In this document: positions 1 to 7,258 of the stretch, piece after piece
How the letters are laid out: each line of letters starts with the position of its first letter
Numbering within the stretch: position 1 is the first letter of the stretch
Source: Sphaerotilus natans
Lineage (GTDB): Bacteria > Pseudomonadota > Gammaproteobacteria > Burkholderiales > Burkholderiaceae_C
Length of the DNA stretch: 64,000 nt
Direction of reading: 5' to 3'
Assembly (NCBI RefSeq): GCF_900156335.1
Contig: NZ_FTMZ01000001.1
Location: 302,664 to 366,663, forward strand
Notes under the pieces: generated by a model
What the model was told of the DNA's origin: nothing
The model's database searches: none
What the model saw: the letters and a program-made list of their open reading frames with translations, nothing else
Position numbers and translations under genes: made by a program

Positions 1-488
1 CGCACCCCAGGCATGCAGCCCGACAGGATCGTCAGCAGCTCATCAGAGAGCTTGGAGGATGTCGTTGCGATGAACAGCATCCGATGCTTGACGGAGATCC
101 ACATCGGGATCACCGAAGCGCGCACGAACGCCTTGGGGATGAGTTCCGCGAGCGCATCGTCTTTCAGGCTCTTGCGCATCTTCTTGCCCGGCTTCATTCC
201 GGTCTCGCGCTCGAACTTCTCAGCCATCTCGTCTGCCCGCGCCTGCACCACCGAGCCCGGCAGGATCCGGCGTTCCTTGCGTGCGTGCATCAGCCACACG
301 CCCGAGATGTCTTCGACCAGGTTGCAGACCACCCCTGGCACTTTCGTCAGGCCGATCGATTCCGTCGCAAGCCCCTGGCACCCTTTGGCGACGAACTCTT
401 GCGCCGCCGCGTTGATCTGCTCGATGCTCGGCAGGCTGTCGAGCATCCACACCGTGATGGCCTTGGGGTTGAACTTCGGGTTCTTCAT
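1..488 (-). CDS. rdgC: RdgC-like recombination-associated protein (partial)
   Basis: The frame is read from ATG at 488 leftwards and stays open to the window edge, giving 162 N-terminal residues; the C-terminus is missing. The protein contains VWLMHARKERRILP, KSLKDDALAELIPKAFVR and a following MWIS..MLFIATTSSK block. These match the core of RdgC (compare E. coli ICARKEEKILP and SLKDEVLHSLLPRAFSR). RdgC binds double-stranded DNA as a ring and modulates RecA. The start overlaps the end of the upstream gene by four bases (ATGA), so it is the fifth gene of the recT operon and probably translationally coupled. In a phage it may tune host RecA during phage-driven recombination; that role is inferred. 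Confidence 0.88.
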   Translation of the reverse strand, partial: MKNPKFNPKAITVWMLDSLPSIEQINAAAQEFVAKGCQGLATESIGLTKVPGVVCNLVEDISGVWLMHARKERRILPGSVVQARADEMAEKFERETGMKPGKKMRKSLKDDALAELIPKAFVRASVIPMWISVKHRMLFIATTSSKLSDELLTILSGCMPGV

Positions 489-988
489 GATTCCGTGCTT
501 CCAAGTAGTTCTTGCTGTAGCTCGCTCGTCATGCGCTCCATGCGCATTCGAGCGGCCTTCTTCAGTTCTCTGACTCTGACCAGGTGCCGTCCGCTGGTGC
601 TGGCCACGTCGCTGATCTCGTTCAGCGCCCGGATCTCGGTCGAGATCAGCTCCCACAGGTCCATGCCTTCGCATCCGACCCGTGCGCAGTGGCCCTGATA
701 GATCCGGATGACGTGCAGTGCGAAATCCTGGCTCGCCCACATCGCGTAGCCGATGGCCACCGCCTCATCGGCCCACAGCACGCCAAAGTCATCTTTCTGC
801 ACTGGCGGCGGCGTTCCGGCGGCCAGTGCCCGCTCGAACGCCACATGAGCTGCGCGGCGGCCCCCGTTCGTCGCGAAGTACGCAGCCGGCGTGCTGAGCG
901 AGTGGCAGCCGAGGATTGCCTGCACTTCCGACAGATTCAGCCGACCGGCTTCGTCTCGCGTTGCATCCTTCGGCTGCAGGTGCGTCAT
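485..988 (-). CDS. KilA-N-like phage protein
   Basis: This 167-residue protein has a central segment, DEAVAIGYAMWASQDFALHVI, that resembles the KilA-N signature (acidic-A-I-x-x-A-x-W-x-S-x-x-F-A). KilA-N domains are DNA-binding modules of phage and large-virus regulators. An SR/K-rich helical tail (residues about 140-165) follows. Its start overlaps the stop of the coiled-coil gene upstream and its stop overlaps the rdgC start, each by four bases, so all belong to one leftward operon. The KilA-N call rests on motif similarity only. It could also be an uncharacterised recombination accessory protein. Confidence 0.6.
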   Translation of the reverse strand: MTHLQPKDATRDEAGRLNLSEVQAILGCHSLSTPAAYFATNGGRRAAHVAFERALAAGTPPPVQKDDFGVLWADEAVAIGYAMWASQDFALHVIRIYQGHCARVGCEGMDLWELISTEIRALNEISDVASTSGRHLVRVRELKKAARMRMERMTSELQQELLGSTES

Positions 989-1932
989 GTCCGGACGTAG
1001 AGCTTCGTGACGGGGTAGACGGTCACACCGGGGAGTTCCGTCTTCTCGCCGTACTGGTCAACCAAGCGCTTGATTTCTCCCCGGACAGGGGCGATCAGAT
1101 CCGCCATGCTGGGGTTCTCCGACACGAACTTGCACAGGGCGACGACATCGTGAACGGTGAAGTCCCAGCCTTCTCGGCTCGAAACGCCTTTCACCGGATC
1201 AGGTGCTGCCGTTGCAGTGACTGCGATCCCCATTGATGCCAGTCCTGCGGACTCTTCGATCTGCTGGGCGCGATCTGTCGCTGCCTGGCGCACTGCAGCC
1301 GAGCGAGCCATGTGCTCGGCCTGGCGCTGCAGTGCCTCCTGGGCTTGGCGGGCCAGTTCGGTCGCGTCGTCTGCGCGCCCCTCGCGTGACGCTGTTTCGG
1401 CGGCGATCGTCAGTTGGGTTGCGCGCCGCGACTCGTCTTCAGCGTCTCGCTGAGCGGCTGCAGCTTCGTCATCGGCCTTGGCCGTGATCGCCTCAGATGA
1501 GGCTCGCGCTTCGCTTGCTGCCTTCTCTTCGACAGATCGTGCCGCGGCCTGGCGGATGTCAGCCAGACGCTTCTGTTCTGCCTCCAGAGCCATCTGGGCC
1601 TGCCGGCGAGCCGTCATGTACGACTCGATCAGCTTGGTCAGCGACTGGTCGATCTGTTCGAGCGTCGTCGATGCCGGCTTGAATCGCTCGCGCACCTGCT
1701 TCTCGGCCGCTCGGAGCGGATCGGTGTAGCCCTTGAGGGTCGTGGTGAGCTGCTTGCCTGCGCGACGGACCGCGACAAGCTCGGCTTGCCAGTACGACAG
1801 ATCCTCGTCCGACGAGATCGATGCCGTGTTGACCAGCTTCAGCAGGCCCTGCACGCGCTTGAGTGTGGCGTCCGCTTCGGGGTACTGCATCGGCTGCTGC
1901 TGTTGCGCCTGAACCTTCTTGACTGCACTCAT
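985..1932 (-). CDS. Coiled-coil protein of the recombination operon
   Basis: The protein is 315 residues. The ATG at 1932 is preferred over the in-frame ATG at 1956 because it has an AGAAGGAA Shine-Dalgarno five bases upstream and overlaps the stop of the exonuclease gene as ATGA. Residues about 60-220 are a long Ala/Glu/Arg/Gln-rich coiled coil (ARRQAQMALEAEQKRLAD and following). The flanks are compact and the C-terminal 80 residues look globular (VHDVVALCKFVSENPSMADL). Similar coiled-coil proteins often sit next to phage RecT/exonuclease pairs, but I do not recognise a catalytic motif. A role in recombination or repair is guilt by association. Confidence 0.75.
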   Translation of the reverse strand: MSAVKKVQAQQQQPMQYPEADATLKRVQGLLKLVNTASISSDEDLSYWQAELVAVRRAGKQLTTTLKGYTDPLRAAEKQVRERFKPASTTLEQIDQSLTKLIESYMTARRQAQMALEAEQKRLADIRQAAARSVEEKAASEARASSEAITAKADDEAAAAQRDAEDESRRATQLTIAAETASREGRADDATELARQAQEALQRQAEHMARSAAVRQAATDRAQQIEESAGLASMGIAVTATAAPDPVKGVSSREGWDFTVHDVVALCKFVSENPSMADLIAPVRGEIKRLVDQYGEKTELPGVTVYPVTKLYVRT

Positions 1933-2519
1933 GATTTCCTTCTCTTTCGTTCCCATCGCCCGTACGCCAGAAGCCCTCTGAAGGCATCCCAGTCGTCAGG
2001 GTCCGACCATTGGTCTACGTGATAGCCGCCGGGGGTCAGCCTGACCGTCATCCGTGCTGCGTCCGGCACGCCTGCGGCATGCGAGTACGCGGCTGTCTGC
2101 ATCCCCCAGCTGGGGTGTGCCACCTTGGAGGTCTTGATGTCGATGCACCAGACCTTCCCGCCGATGTCCGCGAATCTGTCGGCTGTCCCGGCATAGCCGA
2201 GGGTGCGGTGGTATAGGCGGGATTCGATTCCCAGCCACCTGGGGCGGAAGTCCTTTCGGAACTTGCGCCACCCCTGCAGCAGCGCATCGATCTGCGGCGA
2301 CAGGGATTCCTCGTCGAGGTCGCCCTGATCGTCGAACTCGCATGCGAGGTGCGCCGCCGTTCCGCGCTGCTGGGCGGGCTCCAGAATCGACTTCGGCACG
2401 CCGTCGAAGCTGTGAGCAACCGACAGGACTCGCGTCACGCTTTCGACCAGGCGGCCATCCATCCTGTACTCGTGCTGGTCTTCGTCGAAGACCAGCCCAC
2501 TGGGGTTGAGCGTCAGCAC
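1929..2519 (-). CDS. PD-(D/E)XK phage exonuclease
   Basis: This is a 196-residue nuclease of the RecB-like PD-(D/E)XK superfamily. The catalytic core is visible as GIESRLYH...GYAGTADRF...VWCIDIKTSK, giving E, D and D-x-K in the expected order near residues 100-135. N-terminal residues 10-30 (FDEDQHEYRMDGRLVESVT) also match the common opening of this family. Such enzymes resect DNA ends so that a RecT/Beta-type annealing protein can pair the single strands. The start is GTG at 2519 and overlaps the recT stop by seven bases, consistent with an exonuclease-annealase pair. Confidence 0.85.
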   Translation of the reverse strand: MLTLNPSGLVFDEDQHEYRMDGRLVESVTRVLSVAHSFDGVPKSILEPAQQRGTAAHLACEFDDQGDLDEESLSPQIDALLQGWRKFRKDFRPRWLGIESRLYHRTLGYAGTADRFADIGGKVWCIDIKTSKVAHPSWGMQTAAYSHAAGVPDAARMTVRLTPGGYHVDQWSDPDDWDAFRGLLAYGRWERKRRKS

Positions 2520-3421
2520 GACATCAGCGCATCGTTGATCCGATCAACCGCTGCCGCGCTCATGCCGATCTCCACCACCTGAACGCCGCAACGCACCAGG
2601 ATCGCTGCGCGCTCTGCTTCGTCCTCCACCATGGCGTCGAGCTTCGCCTGCAGCATCTGCACTGCGCGATCGGAGGCGGCAGGCCCGTCGTCAGTTCGGA
2701 CGATCGTCACCGGCTCATGCGGTGCGGCGGGTGCCTGCGCGGGCTGATCCTCGCCCGGCGCTGCAGCGGCGGCGGCGCGACGACGGCGCGGGCGCTGCTC
2801 TGCCGGCGGAGTCTCTGCCTGCGGCTGGTGTGCCGCGCGGTAATCGCGATCTGAGGTCGGAGCCGGCATCTGAGGCGCCGCCGGCTGCGCATCGCCTTCC
2901 GCGGCAGACCGTGCGACCTCATCAACACCGCAGGGCAGGCCCAGAGCCACGCGAGCGCATTGCACCAGCGCACGATGACGCAGCATCCGGTTCGGCATCG
3001 ACCACCCGGCACCGCCGGCCTCATAGCAGTCTTCGATGTACTCCCGGATTACCGTCGGTCGAGTGCGATCTTTGCGCCAGATCGTGCAGGAGATCCACTC
3101 ATGCGCCTGCCTGCTGCCGACCATGATCCGGCTGTCGGAGTAGTCGAACTCGATGCCGTCGAGAGACGGGTTCCTGTTGATGATGTCCATCCAGCCATCC
3201 AGCGGGATGTAGGGGGCACCATCTGCCCCGATCCGCACCAGGCCGGAGTCGGGCGGGACGCCCACGCGCACAGCCAGATCGGCCGCGCGCACCAGCTCTT
3301 CCACCGATGCCGGCCCCATGGCTGCAGTCAGCAGCGCGACCGCCTCCTCCTCGGTGACGACGTGCCCAGAGCGGCGCATCGCAGCGGCAAGCGTTTGATT
3401 GGGTTGTTGGCGTGCTTCCAT
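2513..3421 (-). CDS. recT: RecT-family single-strand annealing protein
   Basis: The chosen start (ATG 3421) gives 302 residues and has an AAGAAGGAA ribosome site. The longer frame to 3607 crosses the promoter and terminator described nearby and is rejected. RecT hallmarks are YIPLDGWMDIINR, WISCTIWRKDRTRP, REYIEDCYEA and the W..P.RMLRHRALVQCARVALG block at about residues 145-165. A basic Pro/Ala-rich linker (RRRRAAAAAAPGEDQP) follows and then a short helical C-terminal tail. It is the first gene of a five-gene leftward recombination operon and overlaps the exonuclease. It probably anneals phage DNA ends for recombination or genome circularisation. Confidence 0.88.
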   Translation of the reverse strand: MEARQQPNQTLAAAMRRSGHVVTEEEAVALLTAAMGPASVEELVRAADLAVRVGVPPDSGLVRIGADGAPYIPLDGWMDIINRNPSLDGIEFDYSDSRIMVGSRQAHEWISCTIWRKDRTRPTVIREYIEDCYEAGGAGWSMPNRMLRHRALVQCARVALGLPCGVDEVARSAAEGDAQPAAPQMPAPTSDRDYRAAHQPQAETPPAEQRPRRRRAAAAAAPGEDQPAQAPAAPHEPVTIVRTDDGPAASDRAVQMLQAKLDAMVEDEAERAAILVRCGVQVVEIGMSAAAVDRINDALMSC

Positions 3422-3459
3422 GTGAATTTTCCTTCTTAAAAGGTCTTTTTGAGGGCGAG

Positions 3460-3486
3460 AAAAAGCGGCAGACCGCATGATCTGCC
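3460..3486 (-). terminator. Terminator-like attenuator before recT
   Basis: On the minus strand GGCAGA (3486-3481) and TCTGCC (3472-3467) form a stem with an 8-nt loop, followed by GC and five T residues. It lies between the recT promoter (3508-3536) and the recT start, about 40 nt before the ATG. It would therefore stop most recT transcripts unless antitermination occurs. Confidence 0.5.
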
Positions 3487-3507
3487 TGCCTTGTGCAAGA
3501 TGTAGAG

Positions 3508-3536
3508 ATCTTATGTTCTTGTTCGTGCTTGTGCAA
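3508..3536 (-). promoter_or_regulatory. Sigma70-type promoter of the recT operon
   Basis: On the minus strand TTGCAC (3536-3531), a 17-bp spacer and TAAGAT (3513-3508) form a good promoter aimed at recT. The spacer carries the recurring AAGCACG element. The TTCGCA-4-TGCGAA operator candidate lies directly upstream of the -35 box. Confidence 0.6.
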
Positions 3537-3542
3537 TAGCTT

Positions 3543-3558
3543 TTCGCACATCTGCGAA
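3543..3558. promoter_or_regulatory. Putative repressor operator (TTCGCA-N4-TGCGAA)
   Basis: This is a perfect inverted repeat of TTCGCA and TGCGAA with a CATC spacer. It lies between the repressor gene and the recT promoter. The same hexamers form another palindrome upstream of the repressor (4184-4199) and occur in the rightward early promoter. Confidence 0.5.
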
Positions 3559-3670
3559 TGGCGCAGCTGGCCGAACAGAACATCAGCCCCGTGGGCTCAC
3601 CCGGCATGGAGCGGGCAAGGGGCGCGCGCGGCTCGAACGGATCAGGTCCGCCCAGGCCGGCGGAGAGGCA

Positions 3671-4123
3671 TCACGGCAGCGCCGGGGATGGCGCGTTGCG
3701 AATCATGCTGCTCAGGAAACCCATCGAGCTGCCGTCCTTCGGGTTGGCTCGGATCATTCGCAGCAGTGCCTCGAACATCTCCATCTGGTGATCAGGGATC
3801 ACGACGATCGCCCGCCCGATGACTTGGGCGATCAGCTCAGGGTCAGACAGCACTGTGCGCACAGCGTCAGTGTTGTCGTTGCCCAGCTTGGCGCCGGGCA
3901 GGAGCCTGTCCAGGGCTCCCTGTTCAAGCCCGATGCGCCGCTCGAAGTTCCGGGCGGCCAGGTTGCCCATCGGCTTGGATGACTCGCAGTGCTCGGCTGC
4001 GTATCGGTTGACATGCGACTGATGCATGCCGTACTTCGATGCGAACTTCGTCGCGTTGCCCTCGGCCTCAGTCCAGACCAGGTGCTGCAGGTTGGCTCGG
4101 CGGATCGCCTCGATCTTGTTCAT
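3671..4123 (-). CDS. Phage repressor-like HTH protein
   Basis: This is a 150-residue DNA-binding protein. The ATG at 4123 is preferred, with a GAGG site upstream; a longer frame starts at 4159 inside a palindrome. N-terminal residues 1-65 (KIEAIRRANLQHLVWTEAEG, then KFASKYGMHQSHVNRY) form a helix-turn-helix typical of short CI/Cro-like phage repressors, continuing with NFERRIGLEQGALDR. The C-terminal half (DAVRTVLSDPELIAQVIGRAIV and on) is helical and lacks an S24 LexA-type protease domain. Any induction therefore must not depend on RecA autocleavage, perhaps instead on the antirepressor at 51792. It is divergent from the replication genes, as in lambdoid immunity regions. Confidence 0.75.
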   Translation of the reverse strand: MNKIEAIRRANLQHLVWTEAEGNATKFASKYGMHQSHVNRYAAEHCESSKPMGNLAARNFERRIGLEQGALDRLLPGAKLGNDNTDAVRTVLSDPELIAQVIGRAIVVIPDHQMEMFEALLRMIRANPKDGSSMGFLSSMIRNAPSPALP

Positions 4124-4153
4124 TGCTGCCTCGTCATGTTTGCGAAGCGCTAT

Positions 4154-4170
4154 GGGCATGAGTCATGCCC
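4154..4170. promoter_or_regulatory. 17-bp palindrome in repressor leader
   Basis: GGGCATGA and TCATGCCC form a perfect inverted repeat around a central G. It lies just upstream of the chosen repressor start. It could be an operator for a second regulator or an mRNA hairpin. Confidence 0.4.
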
Positions 4171-4183
4171 TACGCCCGCGAGA

Positions 4184-4199
4184 ATGCGAAGTTTCGCAT
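4184..4199. promoter_or_regulatory. Putative repressor operator (ATGCGAA-GT-TTCGCAT)
   Basis: This is a perfect 7-bp inverted repeat with a 2-nt spacer, upstream of the repressor gene. It shares the TGCGAA half-site with 3543-3558 and with several other intergenic regions. A further single TGCGAA lies at 4141-4146. Confidence 0.55.
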
Positions 4200-4348
4200 A
4201 AAAAAGACCGTCATACCACATAAGCGACTGTAAAAGACACCCCCTATTTGAGCTTTGATGTCTTTTGGAGGCATGCCTTGTCGATGCCTGTGCATGGTAC
4301 CAATGGGGGTGTTCGGCTACAAACAAGCACGCGAAAGCGAAAAACATA

Positions 4349-4377
4349 GCGACATGTTCCAATGTTTCGCATAAGAT
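4349..4377 (+). promoter_or_regulatory. Rightward early promoter (PR-like)
   Basis: GCGACA (4349-4354), a 17-bp spacer and TAAGAT (4372-4377) point at the first replication gene. The TTCGCA half-site at 4366-4371 abuts the -10 box, where a bound repressor would block polymerase. Confidence 0.45.
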
Positions 4378-4411
4378 TGTTCTTGTTTGTTCTTCATCCA
4401 AGGGATCATCA

Positions 4412-4735
4412 ATGACTGACAAGATCACGATAGACGTTCGCGTGGCGCACCGCGTCGGTCTTAGCGAGGCTGTGGTCTTCGAGCACCTGCGCCTGCAGAG
4501 TGGCGGCGCCTGGTTCCACCCGAACATCGACAGCCTTCAGGGCACCATGCCGTACCTGACCCATCACGCGATTCGCACCGCCATCGCGCGCCTGCGCAAC
4601 TTCGGCCTGCTGGCGGAGTCGCTCTACGGCCGGGTCTCGCCCAGCGGCTCTGACATGAGCAAGCGGCGCTGTGTCTACCGCACCGTCTCTCCCGAGCAGG
4701 CAGGCCTCGTGGCACCGAAGGGTGGTGCTGCATGA
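4412..4735 (+). CDS. Winged-helix DNA-binding protein, early operon
   Basis: This is a 107-residue protein starting at ATG 4412 with an AAGGGA ribosome site. The sequence VAHRVGLSEAVVFEHLRLQSG, then YLTHHAIRTAIARLRNFGLLAES, then SKRRCVYRTVS reads as a winged-helix fold: recognition helix around residues 50-65 followed by a beta-wing. It is the first gene behind the rightward early promoter. Its stop overlaps the start of the larger initiator (ATGA) and the two share the same kind of winged-helix domain. It may be a regulator or an accessory replication factor. Confidence 0.7.
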   Translation: MTDKITIDVRVAHRVGLSEAVVFEHLRLQSGGAWFHPNIDSLQGTMPYLTHHAIRTAIARLRNFGLLAESLYGRVSPSGSDMSKRRCVYRTVSPEQAGLVAPKGGAA

Positions 4736-5955
4736 GCATTCGCGTCATGTCTCTGGTCTGGGATGGGATGGACGTTGGTGGTACAGAAATGCTCTGCCTT
4801 CTGGCGCTCGCCGACTGGTGTGATGACACGGGCGGCAGCTTGTTCCCGTCCATCAGGACAGTGGCGCTGAAGATCCGCTGTAGTGAAAAACAGGCGCGTC
4901 GGACGCTGCACAAGCTCGCCGAGCGAGGCCTCATCCAGTGCGTCAGCAGGGCGACGGGCGGCAGTGGCACGAGACGCTGGCGGTTGGATGTCGAGATGCT
5001 GCAGGGCATGGCTGCCCGCCGCCTGTCGGAGATCAAGCGGCCCACGGTCCATCAGCGCCCGGTCGATGATGACGCGGGCGAGACCGATGAATTCGACTCG
5101 ACCTCGGACTTAGATGCCCTCGCCGGTGTCACCCCTCCCGTGGATGTCACCCCTCCCGCCGGTGTCACCCCTCCCGTGGATGTCACCCCTCCCGCCGGTG
5201 TCACCCCTCCCGTGGATGTCACCCCTCCCGCCGGTGTCACCCCTCCCATGGGTGTCCCTCTACCCCTCCCATGGATGTCCCTCTACCCCTCCCATGGATG
5301 TCCCTCTACCCCTCCCATGGGTGGGAGTCAATACACCATATATCCACCATATATCCACCAGTTGAACCGTCAGCAGTACAGGCAACTTCAGAAAAACGAT
5401 CCAGGGGTCAAGCCGGATCCCGAGGACAAAGCGGGTGCGCAGGACTCCAAGCCGGATCCAGAGGACAAGGCCAAGGACAAGGCCAAGGGCAAGACCAAGG
5501 CCAAGGCGAAGGCGAAGGACAAGCTGAATCCCGCCGATCCGAAGGATGAGCCGCCGGCTCCGAAGGGCAAGGGCGTTGTCATCGACACGGACGGGTTGGT
5601 CGCAGACGGCGTTGATCGGCAGCAGGCCGCGGACTGGCTGATGCTGAGGGCCACTCGCAGACTGCCGCTCACTGCATCGGCATGGAACTCGATCAAGGCA
5701 GATGGCGCAAAGCTGGGCATGGATGCTGGGCAGGTCGTCCGAGAGTGCAACTCGCGCTCCTGGTGCGGGTTCAAGGCCTCATGGATCGAACGTGAAAGAC
5801 GTGAAGACCCTGTGCGGCCCGAGGGGCGCCGCGGTGCTGGTGGCAGCGTGGATCGCCGTGCTGAGCTGATGGCGAAGCTGTCCGGCTCCGTGCCGGCCAA
5901 GCACATGGGCGATGTGATTGAGGGGGAAGCGCGAGATGGAGGCCTCTGTGACTGA
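4732..5955 (+). CDS. Phage replication initiator-like HTH protein (lambda O-like)
   Basis: The protein is 407 residues. Residues about 15-85 form a winged-helix domain (EMLCLLALADWCDDTGGS, TVALKIRCSEKQARRTLHKLAERGLI) of the helix-turn-helix type in phage initiators. Residues about 131-205 are an unusual repeat: V-T-P-P units, then a segment where the same 23-nt DNA repeat is read in three frames (PLPLPWMSLYPSHGCPSTPP). A Lys/Ala/Asp-rich linker (around 225-275) follows. The C-terminal domain, about 280-400, has DRQQAADWLMLRATRRLPLTASAWN and a Trp-rich patch typical of phage O/DnaT-like proteins. The iterons inside the gene and the loader-like gene downstream mirror lambda O-ori-P. Confidence 0.75.
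   Translation: MSIRVMSLVWDGMDVGGTEMLCLLALADWCDDTGGSLFPSIRTVALKIRCSEKQARRTLHKLAERGLIQCVSRATGGSGTRRWRLDVEMLQGMAARRLSEIKRPTVHQRPVDDDAGETDEFDSTSDLDALAGVTPPVDVTPPAGVTPPVDVTPPAGVTPPVDVTPPAGVTPPMGVPLPLPWMSLYPSHGCPSTPPMGGSQYTIYPPYIHQLNRQQYRQLQKNDPGVKPDPEDKAGAQDSKPDPEDKAKDKAKGKTKAKAKAKDKLNPADPKDEPPAPKGKGVVIDTDGLVADGVDRQQAADWLMLRATRRLPLTASAWNSIKADGAKLGMDAGQVVRECNSRSWCGFKASWIERERREDPVRPEGRRGAGGSVDRRAELMAKLSGSVPAKHMGDVIEGEARDGGLCD
5128..5322. repeat. Iteron array inside the initiator gene
   Basis: Seven direct repeats begin with GTCACCCCTCCC at exactly 18-bp spacing (5128, 5146, 5164, 5182, 5200, 5218, 5236). They alternate between GCCGGT and GTGGAT endings. Three 23-bp repeats starting GTCCCTCTACCCCTCCCATGG follow (5254, 5277, 5300). 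Because 23 is not a multiple of three, the second set is translated in three frames, so the DNA rather than the peptide is conserved. The array resembles initiator-binding iterons. Confidence 0.85.
5323..5402. other. Candidate replication origin, AT-rich tract
   Basis: Directly after the iterons comes a tract rich in A/T with two copies of CCATATATCCACCA-like sequence and a run GAAAAACGAT. It contrasts sharply with the GC-rich surroundings. In lambda the origin is likewise iterons followed by an AT-rich unwinding element inside gene O. Function is inferred. Confidence 0.5.
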
Positions 5956-6778
5956 TGATGACCTGATCGCGTTCGCGGATGCGTACTGCGAGGCACTGGA
6001 CTTCCTCGACAAGGTTCCGACTGAGCATCGTGTCCGTGCGGTGTTCGACATCTTTCGCCCGTACCCGGTGGAGGTCGTCACCGCGGCCATTCGTGCGCAC
6101 ACGCTGGATTCGGAGCGCGGCAACTACCCGGTCACGCCGGCAGACATCAAACGCCACATCGATCGGATGGACGGCCGGCCGACGGCTGAAGAGGCATGGG
6201 CGACGGCATCGAAGTTCGCGGGTGACGAGACCAGCACCTTCGTGTGGTCCACCGAGACGGCGGAAGCCTGGGGAGCGGCCAAGACCGTCTACCGGCGTGA
6301 TCCCGTTGGTGCGCGCATGGTCTTCCGCGACACCTACAACCGAATCGTCACCGATGCGCGATCCCGCTGCCTGCCCGTGGTCTGGGTGGTGTCTGCTGGG
6401 ACTGATCCCGCTCGGCGTGAAGCGGTGCTGAGGCAGTCTGCGCGCCTCATTGGGCGCAATGCGGCGCTGCAGGTGATGCCGTCACCGTCTCGGCTCACGC
6501 CGCTGCCTGGCGCTGCGTCACAGCTCGCGCTGGAGGGGCCGCGGAGTGCGGGTGCCGGTGTGGCTGATGCTGTCGGGGGGCTGTTGGCCAAGGCGCCTGC
6601 CAAGTGGCGGCCGGTGCTTGAGGCCAGCCTGAAGCGTGTGCGTGCTCAGGCTGAGCGAGATGAGCGGCTCTCCCGGCTCAGACCGCGGCTGGAGGCGAGG
6701 CGAATGCGTGAGCGCAAGCGGCTCATGGATCAGAAGGTTCAGAGCTACCTGCGGAGCGGATCCGCGCAAGAACCGTGA
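5936..6778 (+). CDS. Replicative helicase loader-like protein (lambda P position)
   Basis: The protein is 280 residues. The ATG at 5936 is preferred over an in-frame TTG at 5918; an AGGGGGA site lies upstream and the gene overlaps the initiator by 20 bases. Residues 10-90 (ALDFLDKVPTEHRVRAVFDIF, YPVEVVTAAIRAHT, YPVTPADIKRHIDRMDG) match the N-terminal helical domain seen in phage loader and P-like replication proteins. The C-terminal third is basic and coiled (ERDERLSRLRPRLEARRMRERKR). Position immediately after an O-like initiator supports a role in loading host DnaB at the origin. The exact family is not certain. Confidence 0.6.
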   Translation: MEASVTDDDLIAFADAYCEALDFLDKVPTEHRVRAVFDIFRPYPVEVVTAAIRAHTLDSERGNYPVTPADIKRHIDRMDGRPTAEEAWATASKFAGDETSTFVWSTETAEAWGAAKTVYRRDPVGARMVFRDTYNRIVTDARSRCLPVVWVVSAGTDPARREAVLRQSARLIGRNAALQVMPSPSRLTPLPGAASQLALEGPRSAGAGVADAVGGLLAKAPAKWRPVLEASLKRVRAQAERDERLSRLRPRLEARRMRERKRLMDQKVQSYLRSGSAQEP

Positions 6779-6859
6779 GTTTTTTCGCGTCCGAAGAAAG
6801 ACGGAAAAAGAACGTCAAAAAAGTCAAAAATGTATAAAATGTCGATCTCTGGAAGATTC

Positions 6860-7258
6860 ATGCACAGAAAAGACCGAAATTTTAGCGCTCAATCGGGCCT
6901 GAAGGCCTTGGGGCGACTCAAGGCTGGGGAGATGAACAAGACCGAAGCCGCCTATGCCGCATCACTGGAAGAGCGCCGCCTGGCTGGGGATGTCCTTAGC
7001 TGGCAGTTTGAGTCGGTGACGCTGGCCATTGGCGGTGGTGTGCGCTACACGCCCGACTTCATGGTGATGACGAGTGATCGGGAGATCCAGTTCCACGAGG
7101 TCAAAGGCTCGCGCGCCATCTTCGAGGATGACGCCAAGGTGAAGTTCAAGGTGGCTGCTTCGGCATTCCCGATGTTCCACTTCTTCGTGGCCTTCTCGCG
7201 GAGCAAGTCCAGCGGCGGCGGATTCGATGTCGAGGAGGCTGCATGCCGGATCGCGTGA
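6860..7258 (+). CDS. DUF1064-type PD-(D/E)XK nuclease
   Basis: The protein is 132 residues from ATG 6860 (GGAAG upstream); ATG at 6830 and 6932 are alternatives. The block AGEMNKTEAAYAASLEERR, then YTPDFMVM, then FHEVKG, then DDAKVKFKVAASAFP is the DUF1064 pattern, a small PD-(D/E)XK family found in phage recombination and nin regions. Catalytic residues would be the D of PDF and E/K of EVKG. It may act as a Holliday-junction or flap nuclease, replacing RusA or NinG. The preceding 80 bp are AT-rich and carry an AAAGAC leader-like sequence. Confidence 0.75.
   Translation: MHRKDRNFSAQSGLKALGRLKAGEMNKTEAAYAASLEERRLAGDVLSWQFESVTLAIGGGVRYTPDFMVMTSDREIQFHEVKGSRAIFEDDAKVKFKVAASAFPMFHFFVAFSRSKSSGGGFDVEEAACRIA

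Noticed and set aside
3422..3607. 62-codon N-terminal extension of recT
   Set aside because: It would include the recT promoter spacer and the terminator-like hairpin; ATG 3421 has a proper ribosome site.
5128..5322. Regular repeats resembling a CRISPR array
   Set aside because: Units of 18 and 23 bp are contiguous with no unique spacers and lie inside a coding gene; iterons fit better.
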